Shown here: positions 20,004 to 28,575 of the stretch, piece after piece
How the letters are laid out: each line of letters starts with the position of its first letter
How positions within the stretch are numbered: position 1 is the first letter of the stretch
Origin: Bacteroidota bacterium
GTDB taxonomy: Bacteria > Bacteroidota > Bacteroidia > Chitinophagales > Chitinophagaceae
Length of the DNA stretch: 64,000 nt
Reading direction: 5' to 3'
NCBI GenBank assembly: GCA_023423405.1
Contig: JAFAFR010000037.1
Span: 335,085-399,084 of the forward strand
Program-made: the position numbers and the translations under genes
The notes under the pieces: model-generated
What the model was told of the DNA's origin: nothing
Seen by the model: the letters and a program-made list of their open reading frames with translations, nothing else
Database searches by the model: none

Positions 20004-20539
20004 TATTTGTAAAATAAATTATCATTTATCCGATTGTTCAGTTCGATTTTGTCATCTAAAGCAGATAAAACAGATGCGATTTTTTGCTGCGTTAATTTAT
20101 CCGGAACAGATATTTCTTGTCTTTTAAGAACGCCTTCATTTACTCTTTTTCTACCTGAAGTTCCTTCCATACAACTAATTGCCCTTTCCCTGAAAACAGG
20201 GCTTCTGGCCAAATAGAAAATATAATCACTTAGGGAATTTTCATTTTCCCGTAATACAATAAACTCAGAAGAGCCGAAAGCAACTTCTTCTTTTTCTAAA
20301 ATATCAACCTGTGCAGTTTTGCCATTTTCCAGACACGGTGTAATTTTTGCAACCAACGTATCTCCGTTTCTAAATTTGGGGCCGCTCTGGTAATTTGAAA
20401 ATTCAAATCCATTAATCTTTCTTTGGAATTCAGTCAACATTGCCATGGGGACTTTCTTGACAAGTTTGCCCTTTTCAATCTTTTCTGCAGGATTAAAGTC
20501 TGCAAATCCTCCAATATTTATTACCCGCCATTCAGCCAT
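19934..20539 (-). CDS. hsdS: Expressed-locus HsdS, currently truncated to one recognition domain
   Basis: 201 residues, the specificity gene in line with hsdM. Residues 1-~165 are a genuine N-terminal target-recognition domain plus the first central helix (KIASVLSALDDKIELNNRINDNL). After inversion site 4 the frame runs into the antisense strand of the neighbouring hsdS (residues FYKYYSTVTWPF to the end), so the second recognition domain is absent in this DNA arrangement. Recombination between site 4 and site 3 or site 1 would join it to a full C-terminal half. In the sequenced state the product is a half subunit, which may dimerise, or be non-functional. Confidence 0.85.
   Translation of the reverse strand: MAEWRVINIGGFADFNPAEKIEKGKLVKKVPMAMLTEFQRKINGFEFSNYQSGPKFRNGDTLVAKITPCLENGKTAQVDILEKEEVAFGSSEFIVLRENENSLSDYIFYLARSPVFRERAISCMEGTSGRKRVNEGVLKRQEISVPDKLTQQKIASVLSALDDKIELNNRINDNLFYKYYSTVTWPFMSMGRSQSLNWERC
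20015..20028 (-). repeat. hsdS inversion site 4
   Basis: Inverted copy of the 14-bp site, at the exact point where the minus-strand hsdS changes from conserved central codons to unrelated antisense sequence. Confidence 0.8.
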
Positions 20540-20713
20540 GCTTCAGTTTTAAAAAATTTAGGTGAAACTTCCATATTTATTATATTATTACACTATGTAA
20601 ACCCCTATTAGTCAGTTCGTATGGAAATTTTATAATAAAATCTTTATTCTTACTCAGGAAATGATAATTTTGTGATGTTCTTTACCCTTGGTAGGGAATT
20701 TACAAAGGTTTTG

Positions 20714-20742
20714 AACGTTGAACCCGAATCAACGTTTTTTTT
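20714..20742 (+). terminator. Rho-independent terminator facing the hsd operon
   Basis: Perfect 8-bp stem AACGTTGA/TCAACGTT with a 7-nt loop, followed by eight T on the plus strand. It would stop plus-strand transcripts leaving the hsdS reservoir before they run antisense through the small gene, DUF3800 gene and hsdM. On the minus strand there is no T run after the stem. Confidence 0.75.
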
Positions 20743-21196
20743 ATGCCTTATCACCAAAATACCCCTCGGTTTTTTCAAAATCAGGACCTTGCAGAATGTT
20801 TTCAATATCTTCTTTCCAGTAGGCGGTTACCAGTTTTGCCTTTAGTAATCCTGTAAACCGTATTATCACCACGTAATTCCCTTTTACAATTGAAACCCTT
20901 CTGTCATTAAAATATTTTTTATTCCCCTTATCCCAACCTTTTTTCAAAATAGCTGTTCCGTCTTGCAGGGTGTCTTTTATCCAATATATCTTTTCCAGCC
21001 GGTTTAATGAAAGGATAGACTTATCTTTTACCTGCCTATTTGTGCTTTCATAAAAAATATGATCAAACATATCTTCATAGCAATACACCAACACGCCATC
21101 AAAGGTAGAAACAGGATCCTGACAATATTCACTTTTCCAGATAAGCCTTAACGCTGCTTCGGTCAGCTCGTATGACTTTATTTTTCTGTAAGCCAT
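20741..21196 (-). CDS. Small protein in the hsd operon, possibly BECR-fold nuclease-like
   Basis: 151 residues from MAYRKIKSY; the ATG overlaps the stop of the DUF3800 gene (TGATG). I do not recognise the family with certainty. The C-terminal half (DTLQDGTAILKKGWDKGNKKYFNDRRVSIVKGNYVVIIRF...KLVTAYW) has the strand-rich pattern with a late TAY that recalls phage-type Barnase/EndoU/ColicinE5/RelE-like folds. That reading is an inference. Position between hsdM and hsdS in a tightly packed operon suggests a role in the same defence locus, together with the DUF3800 protein. Confidence 0.6.
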   Translation of the reverse strand: MAYRKIKSYELTEAALRLIWKSEYCQDPVSTFDGVLVYCYEDMFDHIFYESTNRQVKDKSILSLNRLEKIYWIKDTLQDGTAILKKGWDKGNKKYFNDRRVSIVKGNYVVIIRFTGLLKAKLVTAYWKEDIENILQGPDFEKTEGYFGDKA

Positions 21197-21891
21197 CACC
21201 AACCTCCCTGCAAATTTATTTTGAATACATTCAGCTTTTCCTCCCATTTGGCAGTTGGAGCTACATCTCTTCCAAGGTATTTCTGTTCCACATAACTGAT
21301 TAAATTATTTTTAGCGATACTGGTATTATTCTTATTAAATTTAGCTACAACCATACCAGTAAGTACATCTGCCAATTGAATTCCTGCCGACTGTTCGGAA
21401 GGTAATCCCTGGACCTGCGTCACGTCAGATGTAAGGTTTGAGCGGTCAAGAAACTCTTCCAAAACTTTAAGCCTGCCATTTTGCCGATTTCTCTTTAGGT
21501 CAGCAAAAATTCGATATTCATTAAAGTCAAAAATCCAATGTTTAATGAGCTGGTAATAAAACTTATAAAACCCTAATTCAATATCACTATTATTAAATCG
21601 GATATTATCAACTTTTTCGGCTTCTATGAGTATAACTCTAAAACGGATATAGCCTGCGTTAAAAAAGAAATCAATAACATCCTTATATACATCGAAGAAT
21701 TTAGGTGATAGCTTATTCCATTTCAATTCTCCCTTTATTCTATGCTTTGCTTTAACAGAATTTAAACCTTCTTTCAGGGCTGGTCGTTGCTCTGCCGGAA
21801 TCCAAATGCCACCAATACCCATAAACAGGTGAGCTTTTTTATCGGATAATACTTCCAAGCCACTCTCATCACAGTATATTTCGAACCTCAT
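21196..21891 (-). CDS. DUF3800 protein
   Basis: 231 residues. The N-terminus EIYCDESG is the DUF3800 hallmark (first acidic residue of an RNase H-like core), followed later by an acidic/polar IFADLKRNR segment and the SAGIQLADVLTGMV motif with the last Asp. DUF3800 proteins are predicted nucleases or metal-dependent enzymes frequently found in defence islands and mobile elements. Here it is embedded between hsdM (16 bp upstream) and a small gene that overlaps its stop, which makes it part of the hsd transcript. Confidence 0.88.
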   Translation of the reverse strand: MRFEIYCDESGLEVLSDKKAHLFMGIGGIWIPAEQRPALKEGLNSVKAKHRIKGELKWNKLSPKFFDVYKDVIDFFFNAGYIRFRVILIEAEKVDNIRFNNSDIELGFYKFYYQLIKHWIFDFNEYRIFADLKRNRQNGRLKVLEEFLDRSNLTSDVTQVQGLPSEQSAGIQLADVLTGMVVAKFNKNNTSIAKNNLISYVEQKYLGRDVAPTAKWEEKLNVFKINLQGGW

Positions 21892-21907
21892 ATCAGCACT
21901 GTTACTT

Positions 21908-23524
21908 TTAATGAAATTTAAGTTTTTTCAAATTCTCCAATATCTGCTTTTCCAATTTGCCACCTTCAGCGAACAGCTCTTTTAGAGTGTTTTGAAAACC
22001 ATTCATCTCTCCAGCAAATTCCTTAGCAGTTATATCCACATATTCAATCTTCACTTCAAAGTATTGCCCGGCGCTGAAGCTGTAATTTTTATTACGTATG
22101 TCGTCTGCCGTAATCACTACACTAAAATCGTCTTTGGCCTTTTTTTCATTCATGGCAGCTATAATGCGCTTTTCTTCGGCAGCAGTTAGTACGGTACGCT
22201 GGTTTTTCCCATCTTTTATGGTCTCACCTAATTTACTGGCATCCACCAGTACAATATGTTTGTTATCGGCCTGCTTGTCCATGAACAATACACTTACATT
22301 CGTGCCGGTACTGGCAAAAATATTACTGGGCATGCTTACTACGCCTCGTAACCAGCCGCGTTCTACCAATTGCTCCCTAATCTTTCTCTCAATACCACTT
22401 TGTGCAGTAATAAAACCGGTAGGCACCACTACCGCGCCCTTCCCCTTTTTACTGAGGCTATACATAATGTGTTGTATAAACAGCAGGTAAATAGCCATAC
22501 TTTCTTTTTTGTTGGCAGGTATCTTTGGTATCCCGGCAAAAAAGCGTTCCTTAAAAGCGTCTTTCTCCAGGTCGTTCCTGAAATCGCTGAAGTCTAACTT
22601 AAACGGTGGATTGCTGACAATATAATCGAATTTCTCGTTCAGGTAATATGGCTCGGCTATAGTATTGGTTTTTATGATGTGAGGGATGGAATGAGAAAGG
22701 TTATTCAGGATTAAATTCAGCCGCAGCATATTGGAGGATTTCTGAGAGATATCTTCACTGTAAATGCTGCAGTTCTCTTCACCAATGGCATGTGCAAGAT
22801 TCATCAATAAAGTGCCAGAACCCGCGCTGGGGTCGTAGCAGGTTACCTGCTTTACCGGCTCCGGCACCATAATGGCTGCCATGATCCGTGCAACGGCATG
22901 AGGAGTGTAATATTCGGCATATTTTCCGCCACTGTCGGTATTGTAATCTTTAATGAGGTATTCAAATATGTTGGCAAAGAAATCATATTTCTCGCCAAAC
23001 ATTTCTTCAAAACTAAACTCAAATAATTTATTAATAAGCGCCTTACAAAAAGCATCCCGTTGTGACGCATCGGAAATGAACTGGCTCAGCTCATCAAACA
23101 TTTTATCCTTGGCACCGCTGGCAGATTTTACAGAGAAAATATCTGTATTATTAATGCTGATATTACGTAATGTGCCATCAAACAAAACAGCGAAATCATC
23201 TTTATTTTGTTGATTATACAAATTACTTATCATTTCGTTAGGATACAACTTGGGAATGGAAGGTCCGATCCGTTTCAATAGAAATTTATACTCATCGTCA
23301 GAAAGCGCTTCTGCCGCCTGCTGAAAATTCTCCGCTTTCGCCAGTTTCTTATCAAGCTTTTTAGCTTCGTACCTGAATTTATCATTCATGAATTTATACA
23401 GAAATACCTGTGTAATAATCTTGAATTCGTTGCCATCATTCCCCAGACCATAGTTGGTGCATACGGCTTTCAGATTGTCAATAAGTGCTTTGGTTTGATT
23501 AATGAAATTAATATCCTTTGTCAT
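21908..23524 (-). CDS. hsdM: Type I DNA methyltransferase subunit HsdM
   Basis: 538 residues. An N-terminal helical HsdM_N domain is followed by an N6-adenine methyltransferase core with the SAM-binding motif DPSAGSGTLL near residue 231 and the catalytic NPPF near residue 305. It modifies host DNA as an M2S1 complex and joins HsdR for restriction. The start overlaps the hsdR stop by 4 bp (ATGA), so both are cotranscribed. Length is normal for the family. Confidence 0.96.
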   Translation of the reverse strand: MTKDINFINQTKALIDNLKAVCTNYGLGNDGNEFKIITQVFLYKFMNDKFRYEAKKLDKKLAKAENFQQAAEALSDDEYKFLLKRIGPSIPKLYPNEMISNLYNQQNKDDFAVLFDGTLRNISINNTDIFSVKSASGAKDKMFDELSQFISDASQRDAFCKALINKLFEFSFEEMFGEKYDFFANIFEYLIKDYNTDSGGKYAEYYTPHAVARIMAAIMVPEPVKQVTCYDPSAGSGTLLMNLAHAIGEENCSIYSEDISQKSSNMLRLNLILNNLSHSIPHIIKTNTIAEPYYLNEKFDYIVSNPPFKLDFSDFRNDLEKDAFKERFFAGIPKIPANKKESMAIYLLFIQHIMYSLSKKGKGAVVVPTGFITAQSGIERKIREQLVERGWLRGVVSMPSNIFASTGTNVSVLFMDKQADNKHIVLVDASKLGETIKDGKNQRTVLTAAEEKRIIAAMNEKKAKDDFSVVITADDIRNKNYSFSAGQYFEVKIEYVDITAKEFAGEMNGFQNTLKELFAEGGKLEKQILENLKKLKFH

Positions 23525-26500
23525 GCTCTTTTTCCGTGGTATTGATTTAAGTATTCAGTTACTATAAGCTCATTAATTGATTCAGTAGTATCAAAGTTGA
23601 GGCTCAACCTTCTTTTATCTATTAACTCACCTATTACAATTTGCATTACCGAATCACCGAAATAGGATTCGTTTTCCATAATACGGTCATTGCGTATCAG
23701 TTGTTCGTCTGTCTGCTGTTTAATGCTTTGCAGCGCTTCGTATAGCTGTATTTCTCTTAAAGAAAGGCTTTCTTTTCCGAGGAGACGCTTGTGTATGCGC
23801 ACGTATTTCTCATCGTTTTCATACTTTGCTTTCAGTAAATCATTTTTGCGATTCAACTCTTTTACTTTATCATAAATAGCTTTCAGGAGAATGATATTAT
23901 CTTTCATCTCTGTCTGGCTTATTTCTTCCAGGTTTTTCTTTTTGAACAAACGTTCCAGTTCGTCTTTGAGTGAAATAAAATGAGGGTCATGGGAGTCAAA
24001 ATTATGCAGCAATTCTTCCCTTGTGCGGCGCAATTGGTTTTTTAACTCATCTGCGATTACCAATTCGTTTTCCGACACTTTGGTAAAAAGGAATATGATA
24101 TCTTCTAAAGCAGTATTCAGCAGATTGGTAGTATCAGCGTCATTTTGCAGCGCATCCAATTGGTTCAGCTTATCTAATTGAGCCTGTGCTACATTCAGCA
24201 ACTGGTTCAGTTTATAAAAATTCAGTTTTTGCAGTAGTCCCTCAAGCCCCTGCAGTCGGATGATATTCTTTAACTCTTTTGCATTATTTAATGCCTTTAA
24301 CAGATCACTGAGTACTTTCTTATCTGTTACTTCACTTACCTGCTGGCTGAATACTTCGGCATTATTGGCATCATAGTGAAACAAAGTTTCTTTAATGCTC
24401 TCAATATCTGCCTGTATCTCTTCTTCCGACTTAAAAAGCTTGCTGTAGCTTTCCATTTCATCACCTAACTCAGCCTGCAATTCATCAAAATACATCCGGT
24501 TGGTTCTGTCAAATGCTGATGTTATATCTGCGAAATCCACTACGTATCCAAAGCGGTAATTTTTGTAGGGGCGGTTTACCCGGGTGAGTGTTTGCAGCAG
24601 GTTATGGTCTTTAATAACCCTTGTAAGGTAAAGTTTCTTTAATCGTTTTGCATCAAAGCCGGTCAGCAGCATATTGAATACAAAAAGGATATCTATTTTC
24701 CCGGACTTGAATACTTTGATCAAATCCTTACGGATATCCTTATCATTCACATCGTGCAGTATCAGTGCGGCTGTCAAAGCCCTTTCATGTTTTCCATAAG
24801 GAGGCTGATCTTCCGCTGCCATTGACAGATCGCTCATCGAAATTTTCTGCTCACCGAATCGCTTTTCAAAACACTCAAACAAAGCTTTTGCCTGTTCAGA
24901 AGAATCACACACAACCATTCCGCCCAGAGAATCGTCATTTTCAGCTTTTCTGAATTTCCTAAGGTCATCTATAATATAATCCATTAAAGGCTCTGTGTAT
25001 TTGGGATGCGCGTATACCAGCTTTTTGGCAATATCACCCTGCAGCACTTTGATTTGCTCCAGGATCTCTTTCATCTGCATTTTATAGTTGGTATCAATAC
25101 CTTCCCTGATGAGGCGTAGCGTATATCCGTCTGCAATGGATCGGTTGTAATAATATTTATGGATATAATCACCAAAGAGCTGCTTGGTATCAAAGTCCTT
25201 TATCACCTGTTTCAGTAAAGGCGTACCGGTCAGAGCAATTTTTATGGCTTGCTTGTCAGAATTAATAAGATTAGCGAGGTAATTACCTTTTGGATTGTAA
25301 GAACGATGGGCTTCATCCAGAAAGTAAATACGCTGTATATTAATGTCATAGCGGATGTCAGTATGCACAACAGCATCTTCGCTAAATTTCTGAATATTGA
25401 TCACAGAAATTTCTGCTTCGCCACTGGCATTGTGTATGGCTGCAACAGTTTGCAGATCTTTTATAAATTCAGACTTGGAGTTCATCATTTTCACTTTCAG
25501 TCCACGATTAGAAAACTCAGTGGCTGCCTGTATGGCAAGATCAATACGATCAACTACAAAATAAAATTTGGGAATAATATTTTTCTTTTGATAATAATCC
25601 GTTAGAAATTTTACATTGTAATATGCCAGCGCTGTTTTACCAGAACCCTGGGTGTGCCAGATGATTCCTTTTGTTATGCCTTTATCTAATTTTTGGACAA
25701 TAGCCTTTGTAGCAAACACCTGTGGGTACCGCATAATGTGTTTCTGGATTTCTTTTACTCCATTGACTTCTTCTTCTACGTAAGCAATTGCATAATTCAG
25801 CATAAATGCCAGCCGTTCCTCACTAAGCAGAGATGTAAGTATGCGGTTGGTAGGAGTATTATAATGTTTGTTGGTCTGAAATTCCGGTGAGCTTTTTAGT
25901 ACTTCTACATTGTTATCCTTTAGTATAGCATTCTCTATATCGTCGTCGGCCTCTGCTAGTAGATCAGTGACGTTAATATCTTCCTCTTCTCTAAAATAAT
26001 TAAACAGCAGGTCTTTATAAGCAGAGGTGGCGTAGTAAGCTCCTTGCACAGGCTCAATTACGCCATCAATGTATTCCATATTATTCGAGAACACCATAAA
26101 CTGCGTTATATTCGCAAAGCGTTTGAATTTCCTGTTCTGATAACGTTTGTTTATGCGCTGCCTTTCTGCTAACACACCATCCCTGTTGTTTGGCCTTTTT
26201 ACTTCTATAAAAACCAACGGCATTCCGTTAATCAATACAGTGATATCCGGACGGAATTCTTCATCTCCATTTTTGCATGTCAGTTCTGTAGTTACATGAA
26301 AGCTATTATTACTGAAGTTTTTAAAATCTAATAATTTGATGCCTGAGGTTGCTGTAAGTGTTTTATAAAACTCCCTGCCTAAATCGTCATAGTCCAGTTT
26401 AAGTGTAATTTCTTCTAAATGTCGTTCCAACTCTGCTTTTGTAGCTGTGGGATTAATCCTGCTTATACTATTGATAAATATTCCTTTGAAAATATTTGTT

Positions 26501-26607
26501 TCTTCCTGCCGTAGATAATGTTCTTTCCTGGAAATATATGTATAACCCAATCTGTTAAGATGGAGTAATGCAGGGATTTTAACTCTTGAATCTTCGTTGA
26601 AAGACAA
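23521..26607 (-). CDS. hsdR: Type I restriction endonuclease subunit HsdR
   Basis: 1028 residues. The N-terminal nuclease has a PD-(D/E)xK core: Asp121 in FRPDITV and EVK at 135-137. A superfamily 2 translocase follows with Walker A TQGSGKTA near residue 320 and the DEAH box LDEAHRS near residue 430, then a second RecA-like domain and a helical C-terminus that binds the methylase. It cuts unmodified DNA far from the recognition site after ATP-driven translocation. No frameshift or missing key residue is seen, so the restriction arm looks intact. Confidence 0.96.
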   Translation of the reverse strand: MSFNEDSRVKIPALLHLNRLGYTYISRKEHYLRQEETNIFKGIFINSISRINPTATKAELERHLEEITLKLDYDDLGREFYKTLTATSGIKLLDFKNFSNNSFHVTTELTCKNGDEEFRPDITVLINGMPLVFIEVKRPNNRDGVLAERQRINKRYQNRKFKRFANITQFMVFSNNMEYIDGVIEPVQGAYYATSAYKDLLFNYFREEEDINVTDLLAEADDDIENAILKDNNVEVLKSSPEFQTNKHYNTPTNRILTSLLSEERLAFMLNYAIAYVEEEVNGVKEIQKHIMRYPQVFATKAIVQKLDKGITKGIIWHTQGSGKTALAYYNVKFLTDYYQKKNIIPKFYFVVDRIDLAIQAATEFSNRGLKVKMMNSKSEFIKDLQTVAAIHNASGEAEISVINIQKFSEDAVVHTDIRYDINIQRIYFLDEAHRSYNPKGNYLANLINSDKQAIKIALTGTPLLKQVIKDFDTKQLFGDYIHKYYYNRSIADGYTLRLIREGIDTNYKMQMKEILEQIKVLQGDIAKKLVYAHPKYTEPLMDYIIDDLRKFRKAENDDSLGGMVVCDSSEQAKALFECFEKRFGEQKISMSDLSMAAEDQPPYGKHERALTAALILHDVNDKDIRKDLIKVFKSGKIDILFVFNMLLTGFDAKRLKKLYLTRVIKDHNLLQTLTRVNRPYKNYRFGYVVDFADITSAFDRTNRMYFDELQAELGDEMESYSKLFKSEEEIQADIESIKETLFHYDANNAEVFSQQVSEVTDKKVLSDLLKALNNAKELKNIIRLQGLEGLLQKLNFYKLNQLLNVAQAQLDKLNQLDALQNDADTTNLLNTALEDIIFLFTKVSENELVIADELKNQLRRTREELLHNFDSHDPHFISLKDELERLFKKKNLEEISQTEMKDNIILLKAIYDKVKELNRKNDLLKAKYENDEKYVRIHKRLLGKESLSLREIQLYEALQSIKQQTDEQLIRNDRIMENESYFGDSVMQIVIGELIDKRRLSLNFDTTESINELIVTEYLNQYHGKRA

Positions 26608-26628
26608 TTGATAGCAATTATTTAGCTA

Positions 26629-26658
26629 CAAAATATAAAACCTCTGCTTGATTAGCAA
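26629..26658 (-). promoter_or_regulatory. Candidate hsdR operon promoter
   Basis: On the minus strand a TTG is followed after 20 nt by TATTTTG, close to the Bacteroidota -33/-7 pattern (TTG, TAnnTTTG). The -7 box lies about 22 nt before the hsdR start codon. Confidence 0.4.
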
Positions 26659-26730
26659 CCTGTTAGATAAGAAATAAAAGAAAAGAGGAAGAGATTTGCA
26701 CTCTGAATCGTAACTCCTCTAATTTTGAAT

Positions 26731-26843
26731 GTAGCCCCAGGGGTCGAAGACTCGAACCAGATTTTGAAAGATTTGAGGGAATTAGCGACATCAAGCGACG
26801 ATACATAGCTCAAATGTGACAAGAAAAGTTCGAGGGGTCCGGG
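26731..26843. repeat. Diverged ~110-bp repeat, copy A
   Basis: Shares with copy B (28250-28360) the ordered blocks GTAG.CCC, CTCGAACCAG, TTGAAAGATTTGA and TAGCGACATCA. It ends with TTCGAG near 26829, an inverted match to its CTCGAA near 26751. The GGTTCGAG-type segments on the minus strand resemble tRNA T-loops but no tRNA can be folded. Confidence 0.55.
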
Positions 26844-26878
26844 AAAGCCTTTGATTCTCTCTGATAAGATAAGAAAAT

Positions 26879-27817
26879 TTAAGGCCTTTTTTGTGGTCCT
26901 TGAAATTGAATTGGCACAGACATTTGCATTGCTTCGTTCTCAATATAAGCAATACCAAGATGATTCTCCACTATTTTAGATGCCCTTGAACTAGCAAAAG
27001 TGTGCATAAATGCATGATGTGCTGTAAGAATATGATCCTGCAGATCGTTATCCGCTTCCATATCTACTATTGAGACTCCTGTATTAATGCAATTGGCTTT
27101 AGATATATGTCTGGCGTGAGATTTTTGAGTTTTATGGTCACTAAACTCTTTTAAAATCTTTTTAGCTACGTCACGATTGCCGTTGCACATATTACGAGCA
27201 AGCCAGTCTTCAGCAAGTTTTTCAGACCAATCAATTGCATGCTGACAAGCCCCTAAAAAAGTGGGATGATATTTGGATATTATTGCCTGCCACAAAGGGG
27301 CCGAACTCGGATTGGCTCTTATATCTTTCTTAGCTTGTTCAAATTCATCAAGAACAGCTTGGCAAGCCACCCCTCCCATCTGTGGGTCAATAGGACCTAA
27401 GTTAGACTGCTTTCCCATCATTATTTCCTTACATGACAACGCGATCAAAGTACCAGCGGACATTGAAATTTGTGGAATTATTGCTCGAATATCCTTATTA
27501 AAAATAGAATGTAGATAGTCAACAATGCTTTCAGTAGCAGCCAAATCTCCTCCAGGGGTGTGTAAAATAAGGTCAAGACCCTTTGTACGGTCAAGCTTAT
27601 GAATATTAACCATAAAAGCATTCTTGTCCTTATCATTGACGATCACATCAGCCGGATTACGGCCTTGAAGCCAACCTGAGTAATAGGCAATAACATTTCG
27701 TCCAGTCTTTTGACTGATTTTTGCTAGGTATTTACGCCTGACTGTATCAAGGGCTGTTTTATTACCTTTTTTATTCTCCTCTTGAATTTCTTCTAGTACT
27801 TCTTTCCAATTCGGCAT
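26879..27817 (-). CDS. Serine dehydrogenase proteinase-type (ClpP/SppA-fold) protease
   Basis: 312 residues of the SDH proteinase family, a soluble relative of ClpP and SppA. The oxyanion segment ILHTPGGDLAATES lies near residue 83 and the nucleophilic Ser in ISMSAGTLIAL near residue 119; NLGPIDPQMGG follows, all in the expected order. There is no signal peptide or membrane segment. Such proteins cut unknown intracellular substrates and recur in defence islands. It is preceded 8 bp upstream by a 66-residue gene and the pair is bracketed by the two ~110-bp repeats. Confidence 0.85.
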   Translation of the reverse strand: MPNWKEVLEEIQEENKKGNKTALDTVRRKYLAKISQKTGRNVIAYYSGWLQGRNPADVIVNDKDKNAFMVNIHKLDRTKGLDLILHTPGGDLAATESIVDYLHSIFNKDIRAIIPQISMSAGTLIALSCKEIMMGKQSNLGPIDPQMGGVACQAVLDEFEQAKKDIRANPSSAPLWQAIISKYHPTFLGACQHAIDWSEKLAEDWLARNMCNGNRDVAKKILKEFSDHKTQKSHARHISKANCINTGVSIVDMEADNDLQDHILTAHHAFMHTFASSRASKIVENHLGIAYIENEAMQMSVPIQFQGPQKRP

Positions 27818-27825
27818 GCAATCAA

Positions 27826-28026
27826 TTACTGGCTAATAAAAGTTGTATTTGAAGTAGTGGTACCTGAGGGTATTTCTTTATAGATAGAGAATTTGACAAA
27901 AAAATCCCCCGGAGTTGACCATTCTTGCTGATTATTTTGATATGAGAAGGTACTGAAGTCTTTCGTCACTTTATTATACTCTTTTTCAAAATTTCTGGAC
28001 TTTGCCTTTTTTACTGCTTTGGCCAT
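27826..28026 (-). CDS. Small basic protein paired with the protease gene
   Basis: 66 residues, N-terminal half Lys-rich (MAKAVKKAKSRNFEKEY), C-terminal half beta-prone with Ser/Thr at the end. Not recognised. It ends 8 bp before the protease start codon, so it is probably cotranscribed and could be a substrate, adaptor or regulator of the protease; that is inference from position only. Confidence 0.55.
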   Translation of the reverse strand: MAKAVKKAKSRNFEKEYNKVTKDFSTFSYQNNQQEWSTPGDFFVKFSIYKEIPSGTTTSNTTFISQ

Positions 28027-28249
28027 AAGGTTTATTTATTTATGGAGTGCAAAGATAAGAATGCCTTTTAAAGATTGGCTGTACGCAAGAATAACAAATA
28101 TCGGGCAATTCTCAAACTCATCATTTATTATTCATAAAACTGCTAATCAAATCCTCGAACCCAATAGAGCCGTAATAATCAGCAGCTTGAAGAATGGGCA
28201 GATCTAATAATGTCCCAAAACTGCTAGTAAGTGTCGCTTAATGCAATAA

Positions 28250-28360
28250 GTAGTCCCAAGGCTCGAACCAGGTATTGAAAGATTTGAAACATCTAGCGAC
28301 ATCAGGTGACATTTGCTAAACCAGTCGAGTCATGTTTGGTTCGAGTTGTTCCTACTGGGT
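28250..28360. repeat. Diverged ~110-bp repeat, copy B
   Basis: Second copy, in the same orientation as copy A. Its ends form an imperfect inverted repeat: CTCGAACCA at 28262 and TGGTTCGAG at 28337, each flanked outward by AGTAG-like sequence. It lies between the 66-aa gene and the Argonaute operon. Confidence 0.55.
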
Positions 28361-28536
28361 TTTAGGGATTATTCCAGCAAGAAGTAATTACAAAGATAAC
28401 TAAGAAAGATCAATGTCGACTTGGTAGGTTATTTTATTAATATAATGAAAATCAAGTAGTTAATGCTACACGCAATCAACCCTCATACTACTTCGTGATA
28501 CATACCTAATTTCCTGTCAAAATGTCAGTTAGCTCA

Positions 28537-28544
28537 TAATTTTG
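28537..28544 (+). promoter_or_regulatory. Candidate -7 box for the SMEK-APAZ/Argonaute operon
   Basis: TAATTTTG matches the Bacteroidota -7 consensus TAnnTTTG exactly, 31 bp before the start codon of the first gene. The expected upstream box is weak. Confidence 0.4.
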
Positions 28545-28575
28545 AAGTCATGGCTCCATTTTAGTTGCCTTCATT

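Noticed and set aside
26731..26770. tRNA gene or clear tRNA-end attachment site
   Set aside because: GGTTCGAG-like words resemble a T-loop, but no T-stem, anticodon arm or acceptor stem can be formed.
28019..28207. Plus-strand 62-codon frame upstream of the Argonaute operon
   Set aside because: Overlaps the start of the opposing small gene, no recognisable features.
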